Shown one piece after another: positions 33,301-45,040 of a stretch of 64,000 bases of DNA. Position numbers and translations under genes: made by a program. The stretch is from the NCBI GenBank assembly GCA_021014325.1, contig CM037472.1, positions 27,014,039-27,078,038 on the forward strand, given 5' to 3'. The notes below the pieces were generated by a model. That model saw nothing but the letters and a program-made list of their open reading frames with translations, was not told where the DNA came from and ran no database searches. Source of the stretch: Plazaster borealis (Eukaryota > Echinodermata > Asteroidea > Forcipulatida > Labidiasteridae). Position 1 is the stretch's first letter, and each line of letters starts with the position of its first letter.

Positions 33301-36300
33301 CATGCCTTGTTTCACTAGAGACAATTGTTTTAAGCTGTTTATCAATCATTAATTACACTTTGATAACAAATAACATCAGATTTGTATGATTTAAGATCTC
33401 CACTTTCAGGGGTGGTAAAATGTCAAAGTTTAATTGGCAAACAGTCTCCGAAACAACGATTTCAAATTTATAGTTTAACTTCAAATGCAGTTTTCTCCAA
33501 ACATGAACGTTTGGCTGCAGTGGCTCAATTTTCTCTTCTTGAAACCGTTGATGATGTCAACCTTGTGTCTCAAGTTGAAGTGTGATCAATGCAAATTATG
33601 CAGGTTTGCCCCAAGATGTCCCTTTCTGTTCCTATACATTCCTCTAGCAGTTGGCATAGTTCTCTAAAGGCATGGGCACAAGTGACCAAAGTATTTGACA
33701 AATGCTGGTTGGAGTGTAAACACAAGAAACAAAGACACAACAATTTATAGTCTAGGCAGTAAGGAAGGTCAAGTTGCTGAGATTGGAAATATAGACTAAT
33801 GGCTGTGGAATGCTGTGAGAGAAAACGCTGGAAGCCCATGCTTGCTTGGCAAGAGCTGGGCTTACCTTTTATGGAGAATGCTCCCCCTGTTTAAACCAAC
33901 CCCTTGCTGCTACCTGTAATAGGCCTCTTTGATTGAATTAATTAGACATGATGCAGCTATGTACCCGTTGCTGCATAATGACATGAATGCTAAACAAATG
34001 GAACAATGTAGGAAAAGCTGAGCCATCATGGAAAGAAATGGGTTGTCGTTGTTAAAGGAAGAGGCTACCTCCCGTACTGATAGGTACTGATAGGTGAATT
34101 AGTCACCCTTCACTTTTATTTGCCTTTTCCTTGTTTTTCGGCCTTTATTTTTAAGGAGGTGGAAATTCCCAATAAGGGTGATGTATGGAGTGTTTGATTA
34201 GACAAGCGTTTTGGAAATGAGTTCTTCGAGTCAAAAACAAGGGTCATGTGGTGTTTTTCAAAAAAGTCTTGGTGGTTGTTCCTCACACAGTACATGTACG
34301 GTCGCCATCTTCGGAATGAGCAGTTCCCACGGAATGTTTTATGCTAGGTACATTCAGTTTTGTACATTCACCCTCGGAAGTAGGAAATCCTGTATTACCC
34401 AACTCAGATTTAATGATGAACTGCAAGTTTTAGGACTTTTGTGATGTTTCCAAAAGTTTTGGAAATGAGCTCTGAGTGGAGTCAAAAACAAGGATCACAT
34501 TGACCTGCAAAAAAGTCTTGGTGGTTGTTCCTTACGCACCCGTCTTCGGAATAGGTGGATTCGGTGGAATGTTTAATCAAGATTGAATTTCAAGACTTGC
34601 TGGGAAAAATATCCAACAGATGTGAGCATTTAGTGAGAGAGTTACAAACATGTTCATACATTATACTAAGTGATTTATAAGTATATTGACATTAATTGAG
34701 TACAGTGTTAACTCAAGACATGTTACTGAAAATGTTGTATTACATCAACACCTTTACTGGACAATTTAATGGTACAGGTACAAGAATTTGAATGTGAGTG
34801 ACACTTAAAAAACGTGTTAGTATGGTAGATTTCAAGTTGAACTTACAGATTTTTGTTTTTGTTGGGAATATTTTGTTTGCTTGTTGGTGAAAGTGCTTTT
34901 TTCTTTTTGCTTTGAGGTGCACTCAGGTTAGCCTTATTTCCCCTATGAGTGTGGGCTGTGGGTTAGAGGATTTGTGCTCTAAACATAATTTGTTGTCACA
35001 CTGTAGTAACTGCACTCACTGTTGTCTCCCCTCAGCACTATAAATCATAGAGGACTGGACTTGCCATGGATTTACAAGCATTTAAGCCCTGCTAATAAAC
35101 AGCAGATCTGGCCAGTAAGCAATTAGTCTATATTACACAAGTACTCAGCCACCTGATTACTTCCCACAGTGATGAGGTGTAGTTAATTGATTGGACTCAA
35201 AGCCCAGTAATGGGCCTGTAATTAATTCCTCCCCTGGAGACTATGGAATGTGTACACAAGTAATGGGATTTTCACACTTGAGGGAGCAGATTCACTTATT
35301 TACACTGTGGGGCTCTTGTGTTGGCCACATTAGGCGATTATCCAATGTGGAAACCAGAGCAGACTGCAAGCAAATTGTTGATCTTTCTTCTTGGTGGTGA
35401 AAACATTGATTTGGTTTGCACAAGGCAAACTATACTAGCCTGCTCAAGCTTTCCTGCTTTCAGTGAAAACACCTACATGTGTTTGATTTGCTTTCTGTTT
35501 ACTCCATCCCTTCCTCGGTGCTTCATTATTATGCTATGAATTTTTTCAGGCCAGGACTGGTCTTCAAATCGCACAAGTGATCAAAATCCCCCCAAAAACT
35601 TGCTGTCCCATTATAATAATAATAATAATACGAGACATTTATATAGCCCAGAATGCAGGAGCCTCTATGTGCAACACAAAACATACAACAATGAATCGAT
35701 TACAGTTCCCAAGATAAGTTACTTGTAAAAAATACATCAATTCTGAGAATAATAATAGGAAGAAATTTATTGGCCCCTATGGCTATACTTTTGAGCACAA
35801 TTTGTTTTTTTGGTCAGCTCCTGCATTATTTTCTTTTGTAAAGGGTTTCTGAGATGCTTATTTCTTGGAGACTGTGATACATTGGGCAGCGGCAGTTGAA
35901 ACATCAAAGGCCAAACCAGCTCATACTGGAATAAAAGACCAGTGGCAAACAATGTCGGATTTGGAAAAAATTTCTGTACGTCAACTCCTTCTTTCATATA
36001 AGAAAAAAGATTAAATAAAATGAAAAGCATGAAAAAATGAAAAGCATGAAACTTCCAATTCACAAGTACAATGTAAGCGTAATTTATTGGGCCGGTTTAT
36101 AAAGCTCATTTGTAGGTTCGTTTTCATTGGCAGGCCTGATACTTAAGCGAAGCAACGGAGGCAATGGTCTCCGTTGTCTCTGGTCAATGCCTTGGTGCCC
36201 CTTGAAATGTCTCATTAGAAATTTACAATCTCTTCAGTCATAGAGGTGCCCTTAACCAAGGAGAAAACTCCTTGTTGCCCTTGCCATTTCAAAAACGAAG

Positions 36301-37063
36301 CATCAAGCCCTGCAAAGGCCTATTCATTTACATGTAGTTGGAACCTTTTATAACTGCCAGCGTTGGAGACAGGTTATGCATAAAAAGATCAGGGACCTTC
36401 CTGGGTTAATTCGATGAAATAATGTGTAAAACTTTTGAGTTTTAAAACTGACTTGGACAACAGAAGTGTTTTTACTTCTATCTGCCTGACTCGACTGGTC
36501 ACAGTACATAAACACTGTTTCTGCCGAAGCCCATGCAGCACTTATTACTGCATTACAATAAACATCATGATTTACAGCCTTGCAAATTATCATATCCCAA
36601 CAAACTGTATACCGTTGGAAAGATCACCTCATTCTCTTTAATGTGATATATATTTTTTCATGTTTCCCGTCTCGTAACACTAGTAAATGAGAGTACAAAG
36701 AAAGACACCGACGTCTTGTTCACCTTTGGGTTTTCCCGTGGCTCAGCAGTGAGGCGTATTACGGGATTTCCCGTAGCTCGGCAGATATGGATTAATACAA
36801 GATGTTTTGATTTGCTAAGTCACATTCTGAATGCTCTTGTTGTTATTGTCCATTTATCAATGCAGAGAGGCACCCACAAGAATATGTAGGATCTGGCTCA
36901 GGACCGGAACGCCTGGGCCTGCAGTGTGACGGTCTCCACGCTGGCTGTAACATCAGGAATGGGTTGTGCCTTTGTGCCAGCGATGTGCCAGGATGCCAGA
37001 ATCCTTTTGAGTACAAGAGCCAGGAAGAATGTGGCAAAGCCCTGGAGAGGGGAGCAACAGGAG
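30340..37063 (+). CDS. CRIM1: CRIM1-like secreted or membrane protein, first two coding exons (3' incomplete)
   Basis: Coding exons are 30340-30613 and 36866-37063, joined in phase 1 and ending in phase 1. Residues 1-18 form a signal peptide (hydrophobic FILILCMVL core). Residues 19-91 hold twelve cysteines in the IGFBP N-domain pattern, including CGCCTVC, then SCGGQF and GLMC. Exon 2 adds six cysteines in the order C-x6-GC-NIRNG-x-C-x-C-x6-C-x-NPFE-x6-C-x-x-AL, which is the block that follows the IGFBP domain in vertebrate CRIM1. CRIM1 is a membrane-anchored protein with VWC repeats that binds BMPs. The VWC and transmembrane exons were not found up to base 64000, so the gene either has an intron above 26 kb or its later exons were missed. 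A different IGFBP-domain protein is possible for exon 1 alone, but exon 2 argues for CRIM1. Confidence 0.82.
30968..31040 (+). repeat. Left-end fragment of the inverted tRNA-like element
   Basis: AATAAACCACAAGGGAAAGT, ACTGGGTAAATTT and GTTGAACAAAGAAAAATTG match the left part of the element at 44787-45040. Confidence 0.65.
31543..31615 (+). repeat. Dispersed 75-base repeat, copy 1
   Basis: TTCACCCTTGAAAGTAGGAA, ACTCAACTCCAG and TTTAATGATGAATTGC recur with few changes at 34361-34438. Confidence 0.65.
32293..32457 (-). repeat. CAGGCCT-ended dispersed repeat, copy 3
   Basis: On the minus strand it begins CCAGGCCTTGAATTACACAG and ends GAGAAATTCCAGGCCTG, so both inverted ends are kept. GGCCTCTGTTGCCCCTGGTC is inside. 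Confidence 0.8.
34218..34545 (+). repeat. Local direct duplication
   Basis: GAGTCAAAAACAAGGGTCA and AAAAAAGTCTTGGTGGTTGT at 34228-34282 recur as GAGTCAAAAACAAGGATCA and AAAAAAGTCTTGGTGGTTGT at 34478-34530. The 75-base repeat copy at 34361-34438 lies between them. Confidence 0.65.
35608..35720. repeat. ATA microsatellite with a diverged SINE tail
   Basis: (ATA)n at 35610-35630 is followed by ACATTTATATAGCCCAGAATG, similar in layout to the tail of the SINE at 19749. Confidence 0.4.
36131..36310 (+). repeat. CAGGCCT-ended dispersed repeat, copy 4 (diverged)
   Basis: It has CAGGCCTGATACTTAAGC, GCCTTGGTGCCCCTTGAAA and CCTTGTTGCCCTTGCCATTT. The right end is eroded. Confidence 0.6.
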
Positions 37064-38849
37064 GTAAGGGACTTTTTTATTTTTTTATTTTTAACCATCA
37101 AAAGGAAAGTTAGCCACAGCCATTTTCAGTGTGTGGTAGGATGGCTAATTTGCGGTACATGTAGCCGACGATGAAATCAAGAGTTCCCTATCCAGTTGTG
37201 TTTTTGTTCAGACTCTGCATTTTCTGTCCATACATTCCAACATGGATCAACCATGAATCAACCCAGGATCTATGGTACCATCATACCATGTTACTGTATA
37301 GCCTTCCAATCAGCAATTTTGGTGGGTCAAATTACATGAGAAAGAAAACGTCAGAGCTGCCAACATTTGAATTTTGCAATCAGGGAGATTGTGTACAACA
37401 ATCAGGGCGATATTTAGAATCACATTCAACATAATAGGGAAATAGTTTCCATAATCAGCGAGATTTTCAAATTTGTTATTCAGAACGTGGAATAAAGGTA
37501 ATAAACTAAACTAAACTAAACTAAACTTCATTCACAAACTGTAAACTTTCAATCACAGTGGTGCAATGAGTCAGTGTAAAGTTTTAACTGACTCTGTAAA
37601 TTTCCATTTGGAATGGTTTACGCATACAAATGTACCAGCTGAGTGAGAGAGTTACAATCCAGTGGATTAGATTATTGTCCAGAGTAAATTGTGACATAAT
37701 TGTCACTGTGCTATTCAACTACACAGCATTCAAACACAGATGGTGGATGGACAGAGGGAAGTTCCTTTGTATAATGTTGTGGCAAACCACAAGTTTATCT
37801 GTGCCAGGCAATATAATTTGCACAACCTTGTTTGGGGAAACACCTTGTAAGTGTCACTTTGATGGGCTGCAATGTGTGACCAGAGATAAGAGGGGCCAGC
37901 TGACATGATTCTTGTCTTTCCAAAATGTTTAGTTTTGTTTGATTGAAGCGGTATGTCTGCGCATGTATGCATTCCCAATTGCTTTATATGCAGCCTTCAG
38001 GGCAGTATGATTATAGTTGTTACTTCTGGTGTATGCAAGCATTGCTTGAAACTGCGTGGGTTCAATAGACACTATGACCCATAACAGTATGCTATATTTG
38101 TTCTGCAAGTTCAGATATCCTCATCATAATCTGATGCTAATTTAAAGGAATATTTGTTAAACATCATTTGATATTTTTCAAAATTCACAGTAATAAACTA
38201 TTAAGGGCAACAAATCCGGTTTTGATGATATGCAACATGTTGTAATCTTCCTCGTTAACCTGTCAATGTGTAGATTATAGAATAACGGGTATTTTTGTCC
38301 TGATATTGACGAGAGTCGCTGTTCAGTGTCAACAATTTGTTTCATGAAAAGCCTCAACCTTGATTGATACTCTCATCTGGTTCCAAATTATGATGGATGG
38401 GTGGGTCCCACTGAAATCAACCCAGGTTATATTTGGTGACTGTCTGATTTTAAAGCAATCCTAAGGACTTTGTGGTTGTTTTGCAAGTGTCTTCCCTGGA
38501 GAATATCCGTTGGTATCACTCATTAGGGAGGTAGGGAGAGGAGGCTCACCTCCTCTTAAGAATTTCTGGAGATCATCCCAGGATGACAGAGTATGCCAGA
38601 TGGCTAGTGGATAGAATGAGGCATCCTCCTGCCTTGGAAGGTCACCAAGATTAGGCCATCCGCAAAAAAGGAAACTAACATTGATCACGATTTCTTAGAA
38701 GTGACAACATTTTGTGAACACGTTTTATCATAGGCTTGTACGTGTGTGAATGAATAATGTCATCCTTACTTATGTTGACAAACAGGGCCTACAAGTGTGT
38801 GATCGATTACATGAATAAACTCTGTGGGTATTTTTAGCCCTTGGACTTG
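37064..38849. other. Downstream intron of the CRIM1-like gene, left part
   Basis: Starts at the donor GGAG|GTAAGG. It holds a short (AAACT)n run at 37502-37526. No exon is recognised. Confidence 0.5.
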
Positions 38850-39796
38850 TTAAAGGCACCTGGAAATAGATTTTTAATTTTTTTTTACAGAAGAGTATAT
38901 GTATATTAACAATAAAACGATTTTTTGAGTAGTTGTTTGTCACGATTTATATGTTAAAAAAATTGATAAAGTTGTTTGAGGGCGACTCCGCCCATCCCTT
39001 TTTGTGACGTCAATCGAGGCAGACTTCGCCGTGATCGAACATTGACCCCCCTCGAACTTGCCTGCATTTGCGTGCAAGTAGTGAGCTTGTACGTTTTGTT
39101 TGGTTATCCCAAAGAAGGATTTTTCGTGCATTTTCCCGGCAATGCCGACCAGGTGTATTGCTGCTGGATGCAGCAAAATGACTAAAGATGGGGTCAGTTA
39201 GCATTTGTTTCCTGCAGATCCCAAATATAGGCAGTTACGGGCATCGAAAGTCAGGCTAATGAGGGCAAAGTGGTCCGGTCCGACATTGTTTTCAGCGCTG
39301 CAGCGAACATGTTTCTGTTGTTCGGATCGACTTGAGCTGTATGCCGCGCCGATCCGATTTGTCATCACGGCGGCCGCTAAAACACCTCGTATTATTCGTG
39401 TTCTCGTTATGACCGTGCTCGTATCTTCCGTTTTGTAAGACAGAGAAACGTGCATGGGACAGTTCGGGACCGGTGAAAACCTTGTATAAACGTCGACTGT
39501 ACACTGTCCTAGGATTGCATTGGGTGACGTCCGAATACGAAAACGCATCATACTGATCAGGTACCCAGACGTAATGTACAGGGCCAGACTACACATTTTC
39601 TCTTCAATATCCCGCGCCTCGATTGACGTCACGAACAGCGCCATGTAAACGGGGGGCCTATTTTTAAATTTGAATTAAAATAAAAACACAATTTTTTAAC
39701 CTTATTTAATTGTTTATTCACATTCCACTCATCAAAATGTATATATTAACGACAAAAGCTTTATTTTGACAAAATACCACTGCCAGGTGCCTTTAA
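38850..39796. mobile_element. Kolobok-like DNA transposon relic carrying a THAP fragment
   Basis: The ends are TTAAAGGCACCTGG and CCAGGTGCCTTTAA, with TTAA at both outer edges. A second inverted pair, GTGACGTCAATCGAGGC (about 39005) and GCCTCGATTGACGTCAC (about 39615), lies inside. A broken THAP zinc-finger gene is at 39142-39420. Kolobok elements are known to use TTAA targets and often encode THAP proteins, so that superfamily is the best guess. No transposase core remains. Confidence 0.75.
39142..39420 (+). pseudogene. THAP-type zinc finger, broken
   Basis: It starts MPTRCIAAGCSKMTKDGVS, the usual THAP N-terminus with C-x4-C. An in-frame TAG follows at 39199-39201. Reading on gives HLFPADPKYRQL, KVRLMRAKW and SGPTLFSA. 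A one-base shift near 39298 is then needed to reach CSEH, the second metal-binding pair. The stop and the shift show it is not functional as it stands. THAP domains bind DNA and are common in P-type and Kolobok transposases. Confidence 0.82.
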
Positions 39797-40659
39797 ACCT
39801 GCTGGTTTCATAGAATCCTGTTCAAGAAATTTACACTGTTCATCATGTTGGCTATCGTGTTGATCAACTCTGTAAATTCTCAAACACAAAAAAAAGAAAA
39901 AAGAAATAGCAGGTATGGAAAACAGAACAGAAAAGTTTTGAATCGTTCTGACTTTGTTTTACCTTCATAATAATGAAAATTTAGGTCCAATGTTCTATGC
40001 AATGCAATGTCCTTTGACAGTGTATTTTGTGTACAATGTGTAAAAGTTCAAACTCCAAAGTTCATTCTCTGTTTAATCTCTCACCCACAGGGCTTGTACA
40101 TGTAGTATCAGTAGGTGTGCGGCAGTATTGAGCACAGTCTGGCCTATTTTTGAGTCGATTCAATTGTTGTATGTTGTTGTGAAATAGATTTTAAGAATGG
40201 AACTATCAGATGGCTTTTGTTATGATGTGGAAGGCAACTGACTGCACTTTTGAGTGTCATTGTTGCTAGACCTACACGTAGGTCTGTGTCAAGTAGAATT
40301 TTGCATAAGGGGTGCAATGTTCCGTTTCACCATGGGGCTCCATGGTTTCACAGATACCACACTCGGATAGAGGGGACCAGTTTAGGTCTAGAGCAGAGCA
40401 GAAAAGAAATTCTTGTAACATGACATGATTACTAAAAGTAGAAGTGACGTCATTGTTAGTGACTAGAGTATAAAATGTTAGACATTTCTAAAGGAATTTC
40501 TTTTCAGTGGGTCACACTATTAATATTTTAAATTATGAAACTCTACCAATGTGAAGAAAATGTTTGATCTTGTCATGCAGCAGACATTTTTACGTGCTAT
40601 TTGAGTAGGCTAGATGAAACTTGGAACATAAATATTTATCACCAAACTATATTAAAATT
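39797..40659. other. Noncoding stretch
   Basis: Nothing recognised. Confidence 0.4.
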
Positions 40660-41018
40660 GACACATTGCCTTCGGATTGAGCGATAAAAGCATTTGTTAT
40701 GAAATTAATATGTTTTGAAAGATAATTAAAAAGTAGAATATAATGACTCACACAAATATCCCTTGAAAATATGTGGTTTTCCTTTTACTTCTTGAACTAA
40801 TAACATGGTCCGCCATTTTGTGGCGACAAAAATTTGGTTTTTCAAAATGGTGGACGGTGTTAATTCACAAAGTAAAAGGAAAGCCACATAATTTCAAGGT
40901 AAAATATTTGTGTGAATCATTATATTCTACTTTTAAAAGATCTTTCCAACCATATTCATTTCATAACAAATGCTTTTTATAGCCCAAAGCGCCCAATCAA
41001 TCGAAGGCAACGTGTCCG
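40660..41018. mobile_element. Foldback element, about 360 bases
   Basis: ACACATTGCCTTCGGATTGA is mirrored by TCAATCGAAGGCAACGTGT. Inner blocks ATATGTGGTTTTCCTTTTAC and GTAAAAGGAAAGCCACATAA pair too. The centre is CCGCCATTTTG mirrored by CAAAATGGTGG. Pairing runs most of its length with mismatches. Confidence 0.8.
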
Positions 41019-44000
41019 TTTAAGGAGGGCAAAAACTAAATGTTCATTTTTTTATGCAATTTATCCTGGACTCGTGACATGTTTTATGAATCAAAATGTA
41101 CAACTAAATGTGCGGGTGCCGGCGGGTCGAACTTTTCAATGACATTTGTCAAGTACCAAGCTAAACTTAAGTCGCTTATTGAAAAGCCTGTGTATAAAGT
41201 TAGCTGGCCACGCCCGAATCACGTACAACAAATCAGCATTTTGATTTGAAACGTTCAATCTGTCAGACGAGGGATTAATAATATTTGGATATATAGAGTA
41301 ACAGTCAAAGAAGAAAACAGGGGGAAAAAAGATGGAAAACCTCACAGAGGTGGATAGACAGACATTGTTCATTGTTAGTTTCAGACACCGTTGGGAAAAT
41401 GGAGACGGAGTGTTTCCCAAAGTGGAGCAAGGGGAGGCGTAGACTAGACTACAGGTTCAGCAATTGTGCCCAAGTCCTTTGTAGTTAGTTTACTATTGGC
41501 ACAGTTAGACTGTAAATGCGTGATTAACCTATTTTATGGTTTGATGGGGTTTTTTTTTGCATTGTACCTGAACTTATAATGGGGAGTCATATTTTTCCCA
41601 AAATATTTCTCAAGCTCGTTAGTGAAGCGCACTGACTTAACTTCAGACAGAACTTTCAAAGAACTTTGCTGTGTCTGTGATTCTTTTCTTTGGGGAATCA
41701 GCATTAAGTTTTGGGAATCAGCATTAATTTCCTTTCACGGCACTACCATAAACCTTTTAGGCAATTTAGGTTGCATTTAATTTCCATAAAATCTGAGAAA
41801 TATTGTTTCATTGAAACTTAAAAGGCAATTTTTGAGAAGTGCGTACCTTTGAATTTAGAAGGACGTATACACTATGTCCTCCACAATATACAGTAACAAC
41901 TTGAGATTCTAAAATGTGATATTTTTTATATTGTAGAATGCATCTGCAGTTTTGCTGAAAACACAGAGTAAAGTATGGTATAGTGAACCAAATCTTGATT
42001 TGATAGAGTCCGAGGTAGCTTAGGAAAATATGCCTTGAATTGTACAGTGCAGTGCCAAGTTTGGCAGGTTTTTATTATGATGAAGAGAGCCTGCCGTCCC
42101 TTACATATCCCGTGGGAGTACCAGCTCAACTTCCTTGTCATAAGAGCTGCCTGTTCCAATTCACTGGGGCATCCATCTAGTCTGGTACTCGCTATACCCC
42201 AAACCTCCATTCCATTCTTAAGTTGTCTTGAATAGCTGCGCCGGAGAGCTTGGTAGATTAGGTGACAGGTTTATGCAGCGGTTGGCGACACCAGTCTTGC
42301 CAACCAGTTGAAATATAACAAGTTTCGCATAGCTTTGTGTTTGCTTTTGGGAGGGCAGGTGTATCATTCACTGTTAAGGAATGGCTAGATGCATTTACAA
42401 AGGTGAATAGATAAACAGAGAAATACTTCAAGTTATTCAATGTGACACCTTCATGTTGCAGTTTATCGCTTGCTTAGATGAAGATTGTGTGAATATCAGT
42501 CACCGCAAGTGATATTATTCATAGGAATATTGATTAGCTTAACAGGTATTGTGTTCAAAGTTTTCTCTTGGAGTTACCGAAAAGTTGTTGTAGTGGTTTT
42601 TTTCTTTTTCTGAATGTATGCATCGTTGCAACACAATCATACCTTTAAAATGCGCTCACGGCTTATTAACCTTTGTTGCCTGTCTGAACACAAATTCATT
42701 ATCACAGTAAATTTTCTATGCAATCTATGGATCACCATATTTTATGAAAAGTGTTCAGAAGGAATTTCGGGGCAGGAATTTGGAGGACGGTCAGCAAGAG
42801 AAAAGAAAAAAACATATAAAATATGACCTTGTTAAGAGCATTTATGGGAACTATAAATTCCTTTTGAATGGAACAACCAGACCAGAAAGCAAAAGGTTAT
42901 TTTTTCCTTTCAAAAAGGAATTCTTGGCTTTAGTAGCACACCAAAAAGTTTAGTTTAAACTTGAGTACCTAATCAAATTTATAAAAGCAAATTTGTGTCA
43001 GCTTGAACATGGTTTGTACTTAGGCAAGGGTCCTTGACCATTAAATATACTGTATTACTTGTTTCTAGTTGAAGAAATGTAAGAGAAATGTAAAACAACA
43101 ACAACAAGTTGTTACCCCCAAAATATCTGAATTGAACATGTTGTTAACTCTTTCACATTATGATACACCAAAAATATTTTGAGATTATTGGCAACAAGTA
43201 TTAGCTTCATACTGTACCAATTGCAGTTTGCTGGCAGCATAGATATATTGCTAGATTTTCGTTGTATGGTACAAAGTAAGGTTTGTTAAAAAATATCATG
43301 TGCCCAGAAAGATGCCCTGTTTTATTCACTTTTTTTTCTATATAACTTGACACATTACTAAATACATATGCTGACATCCTGCTCCTGCAAAGCAAAGTGT
43401 TTTTGCCATGGCTTATCAGATATGCCAGTAGCCCAGAGTAGACTTTTTCTCAAGTTTCAGTGAGTGGAATTTTTTAGGAGTGAACAATGTCCTGATTTTG
43501 CATTGTTTCAGCACAGAGCAAGTATGGTTTCAGGTAGTTTTTATGTCCCTATTTCCTCAACAGACAGAAATCTGGGATAAACAGCAACACTGTCCTGTCT
43601 TTGCACATGGTCTCTTTAATCATCGGTTCACATTTTAGAAAACTCTGTCCGGACACTTCACCTCAGGGTTGTGAAATATATCATGAATAATTAACAAAAG
43701 GTTTCTGGTAGTTGCATGAGATCTCGTATAAAAATTGTAGTACATATACGTCATAACATAGAGCAAGAGTCCTTGCTCTATGGTCATAATATGTCATGTT
43801 CGTTCTGAAAGGAATTGGTGGTTGTATTATAACCGCTAGTGTACCTCGATTTTGTGGATTTCCGCTGTCAAGTCCTTCCATGAATAAGGCTTTTAATCTT
43901 AGTGTGAATATCCAAGTATTTGTTGAGTCTAGAGTTTACCAAAGCTCTGACAAAACCACAACACACTTGAGGTTATGCCACAGACTCTAACCCAGGATAT

Positions 44001-44444
44001 CCCTGGATGTATACTAGAAAGATCAGTCTGGTTTACCGCCGGACTGAGCACATTCAAGTTCACTGGACTGAAATAAAAAAGCAATTTAACGGTCAGGGAA
44101 ATCCCTCAAAAGGGAGAGATTGTGGTTCGGTGGTCTGGGCTTTCACTATGTTTTAGTTTGGCCTCGGGTGAGGAAATACGTACATGTAGTAAACTATTTC
44201 TTTGTTTGAGATATGAGATATTAACAATGCTGTGTGTGAAAGTGATTTACATGAATTTCAGACACAGTTTGAAGGTCGTAACATATCTAATGATTAAGTG
44301 AACAAATAACAAGGAAATGAACCAAACGTTGATGCAGTTCATTTTGGAATTGAAAAAAAAAATGGAAAACCAAAATGGAGTGTTGGAGTTTAGTTATTTG
44401 ATTATACACACTGTTAAATGCACACACTTGCAAAAAATTGTGAA
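41019..44444. other. Noncoding stretch
   Basis: No gene or repeat family is recognised. The open frames here are short and show no domain pattern. Confidence 0.4.
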
Positions 44445-44598
44445 CAGGCTTGGAATTACACGGAGGCATCTGTTGTCGTGGTCTTGGCCTTGGTGTACCT
44501 TAACAAGTTTCTGAAAGACTTTTAAGATTCTCCGATGGAAGTGCCCTTTGCAAAATTAAAGTGGCCTTGCCCTCTCTCAAAGATGAAATTTAAGGCTC
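44445..44598 (+). repeat. CAGGCCT-ended dispersed repeat, copy 5
   Basis: It has CAGGCTTGGAATTACACGGA, GGTCTTGGCCTTGGTG and GTGGCCTTGCCCTCTCTCAA, ending AAGATGAAATTTAAGGCTCG. Confidence 0.75.
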
Positions 44599-44786
44599 GT
44601 GTTAACTGATTTAATCTACTTTGATCATCTTAAAGGTTGTGCAACACATCAAACATCTTAATTGCTTGTGATAAGAGTTACTGTGATTAACTCTTTGAGA
44701 TGAGTTACTGGCATGTTTGTACACCAGGGCATTGGGATTGAGATGATGAAAATCTCATTTTTTTCTTTTTTTTTATCAAGTAGCCT

Positions 44787-45040
44787 AATAAACCACAAGG
44801 GAAACTTACTGGGTAAATTTCAAAATAACTTTTGGTTGAACAAAGAAAAATTTACCAGAGTAGGACTTGAACCTGGGGCCTCCGGATTAACGTGTCGACG
44901 CTCTAAAGATATTGTCAAAATAGGGAGACCGCCAACATTACCAAGGGCAAGATAGCTCAGTTGGTAGAGCGCCGGCATGTTAATCTGGAGGTTGCATGTT
45001 CAAGTCCCGCTCTAGTCGATTTTTTCTTTGTTCAACCCCA
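44787..45040. mobile_element. Inverted pair of tRNA-like sequences with shared tails
   Basis: The right half (44945-45018) reads AGATAGCTCAGTTGGTAGAG, GCATGTTAATCTGG and GTTCAAGTCCCGCTCTAG: D-arm, anticodon arm with GTT (Asn-like) and T-arm. The left half (44852-44912) is the same sequence inverted. Both are followed outward by AATTTTTCTTTGTTCAACC. The acceptor stem does not pair, so neither half is a working tRNA. A related one-sided copy is at 49103-49236. Confidence 0.7.

Larger units (their letters stand above)
30614..36865 (+). other. Intron 1 of the CRIM1-like gene
   Basis: Bounded by CAAG|GTATCG and TGCAG|AG. It holds CAGGCCT repeats at 32293 and 36131, a tRNA-like element fragment at 30968, and two direct-repeat pairs (31543 with 34361; 34218 with 34478). 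No other coding exon is supported. Confidence 0.7.

Noticed and set aside
39198..39644. 148-codon minus-strand open frame
   Set aside because: It is antisense to the THAP relic inside the transposon.
44945..45018. Functional tRNA-Asn gene
   Set aside because: The acceptor stem does not pair and the T-stem is weak. The sequence is part of a repeated mobile element.
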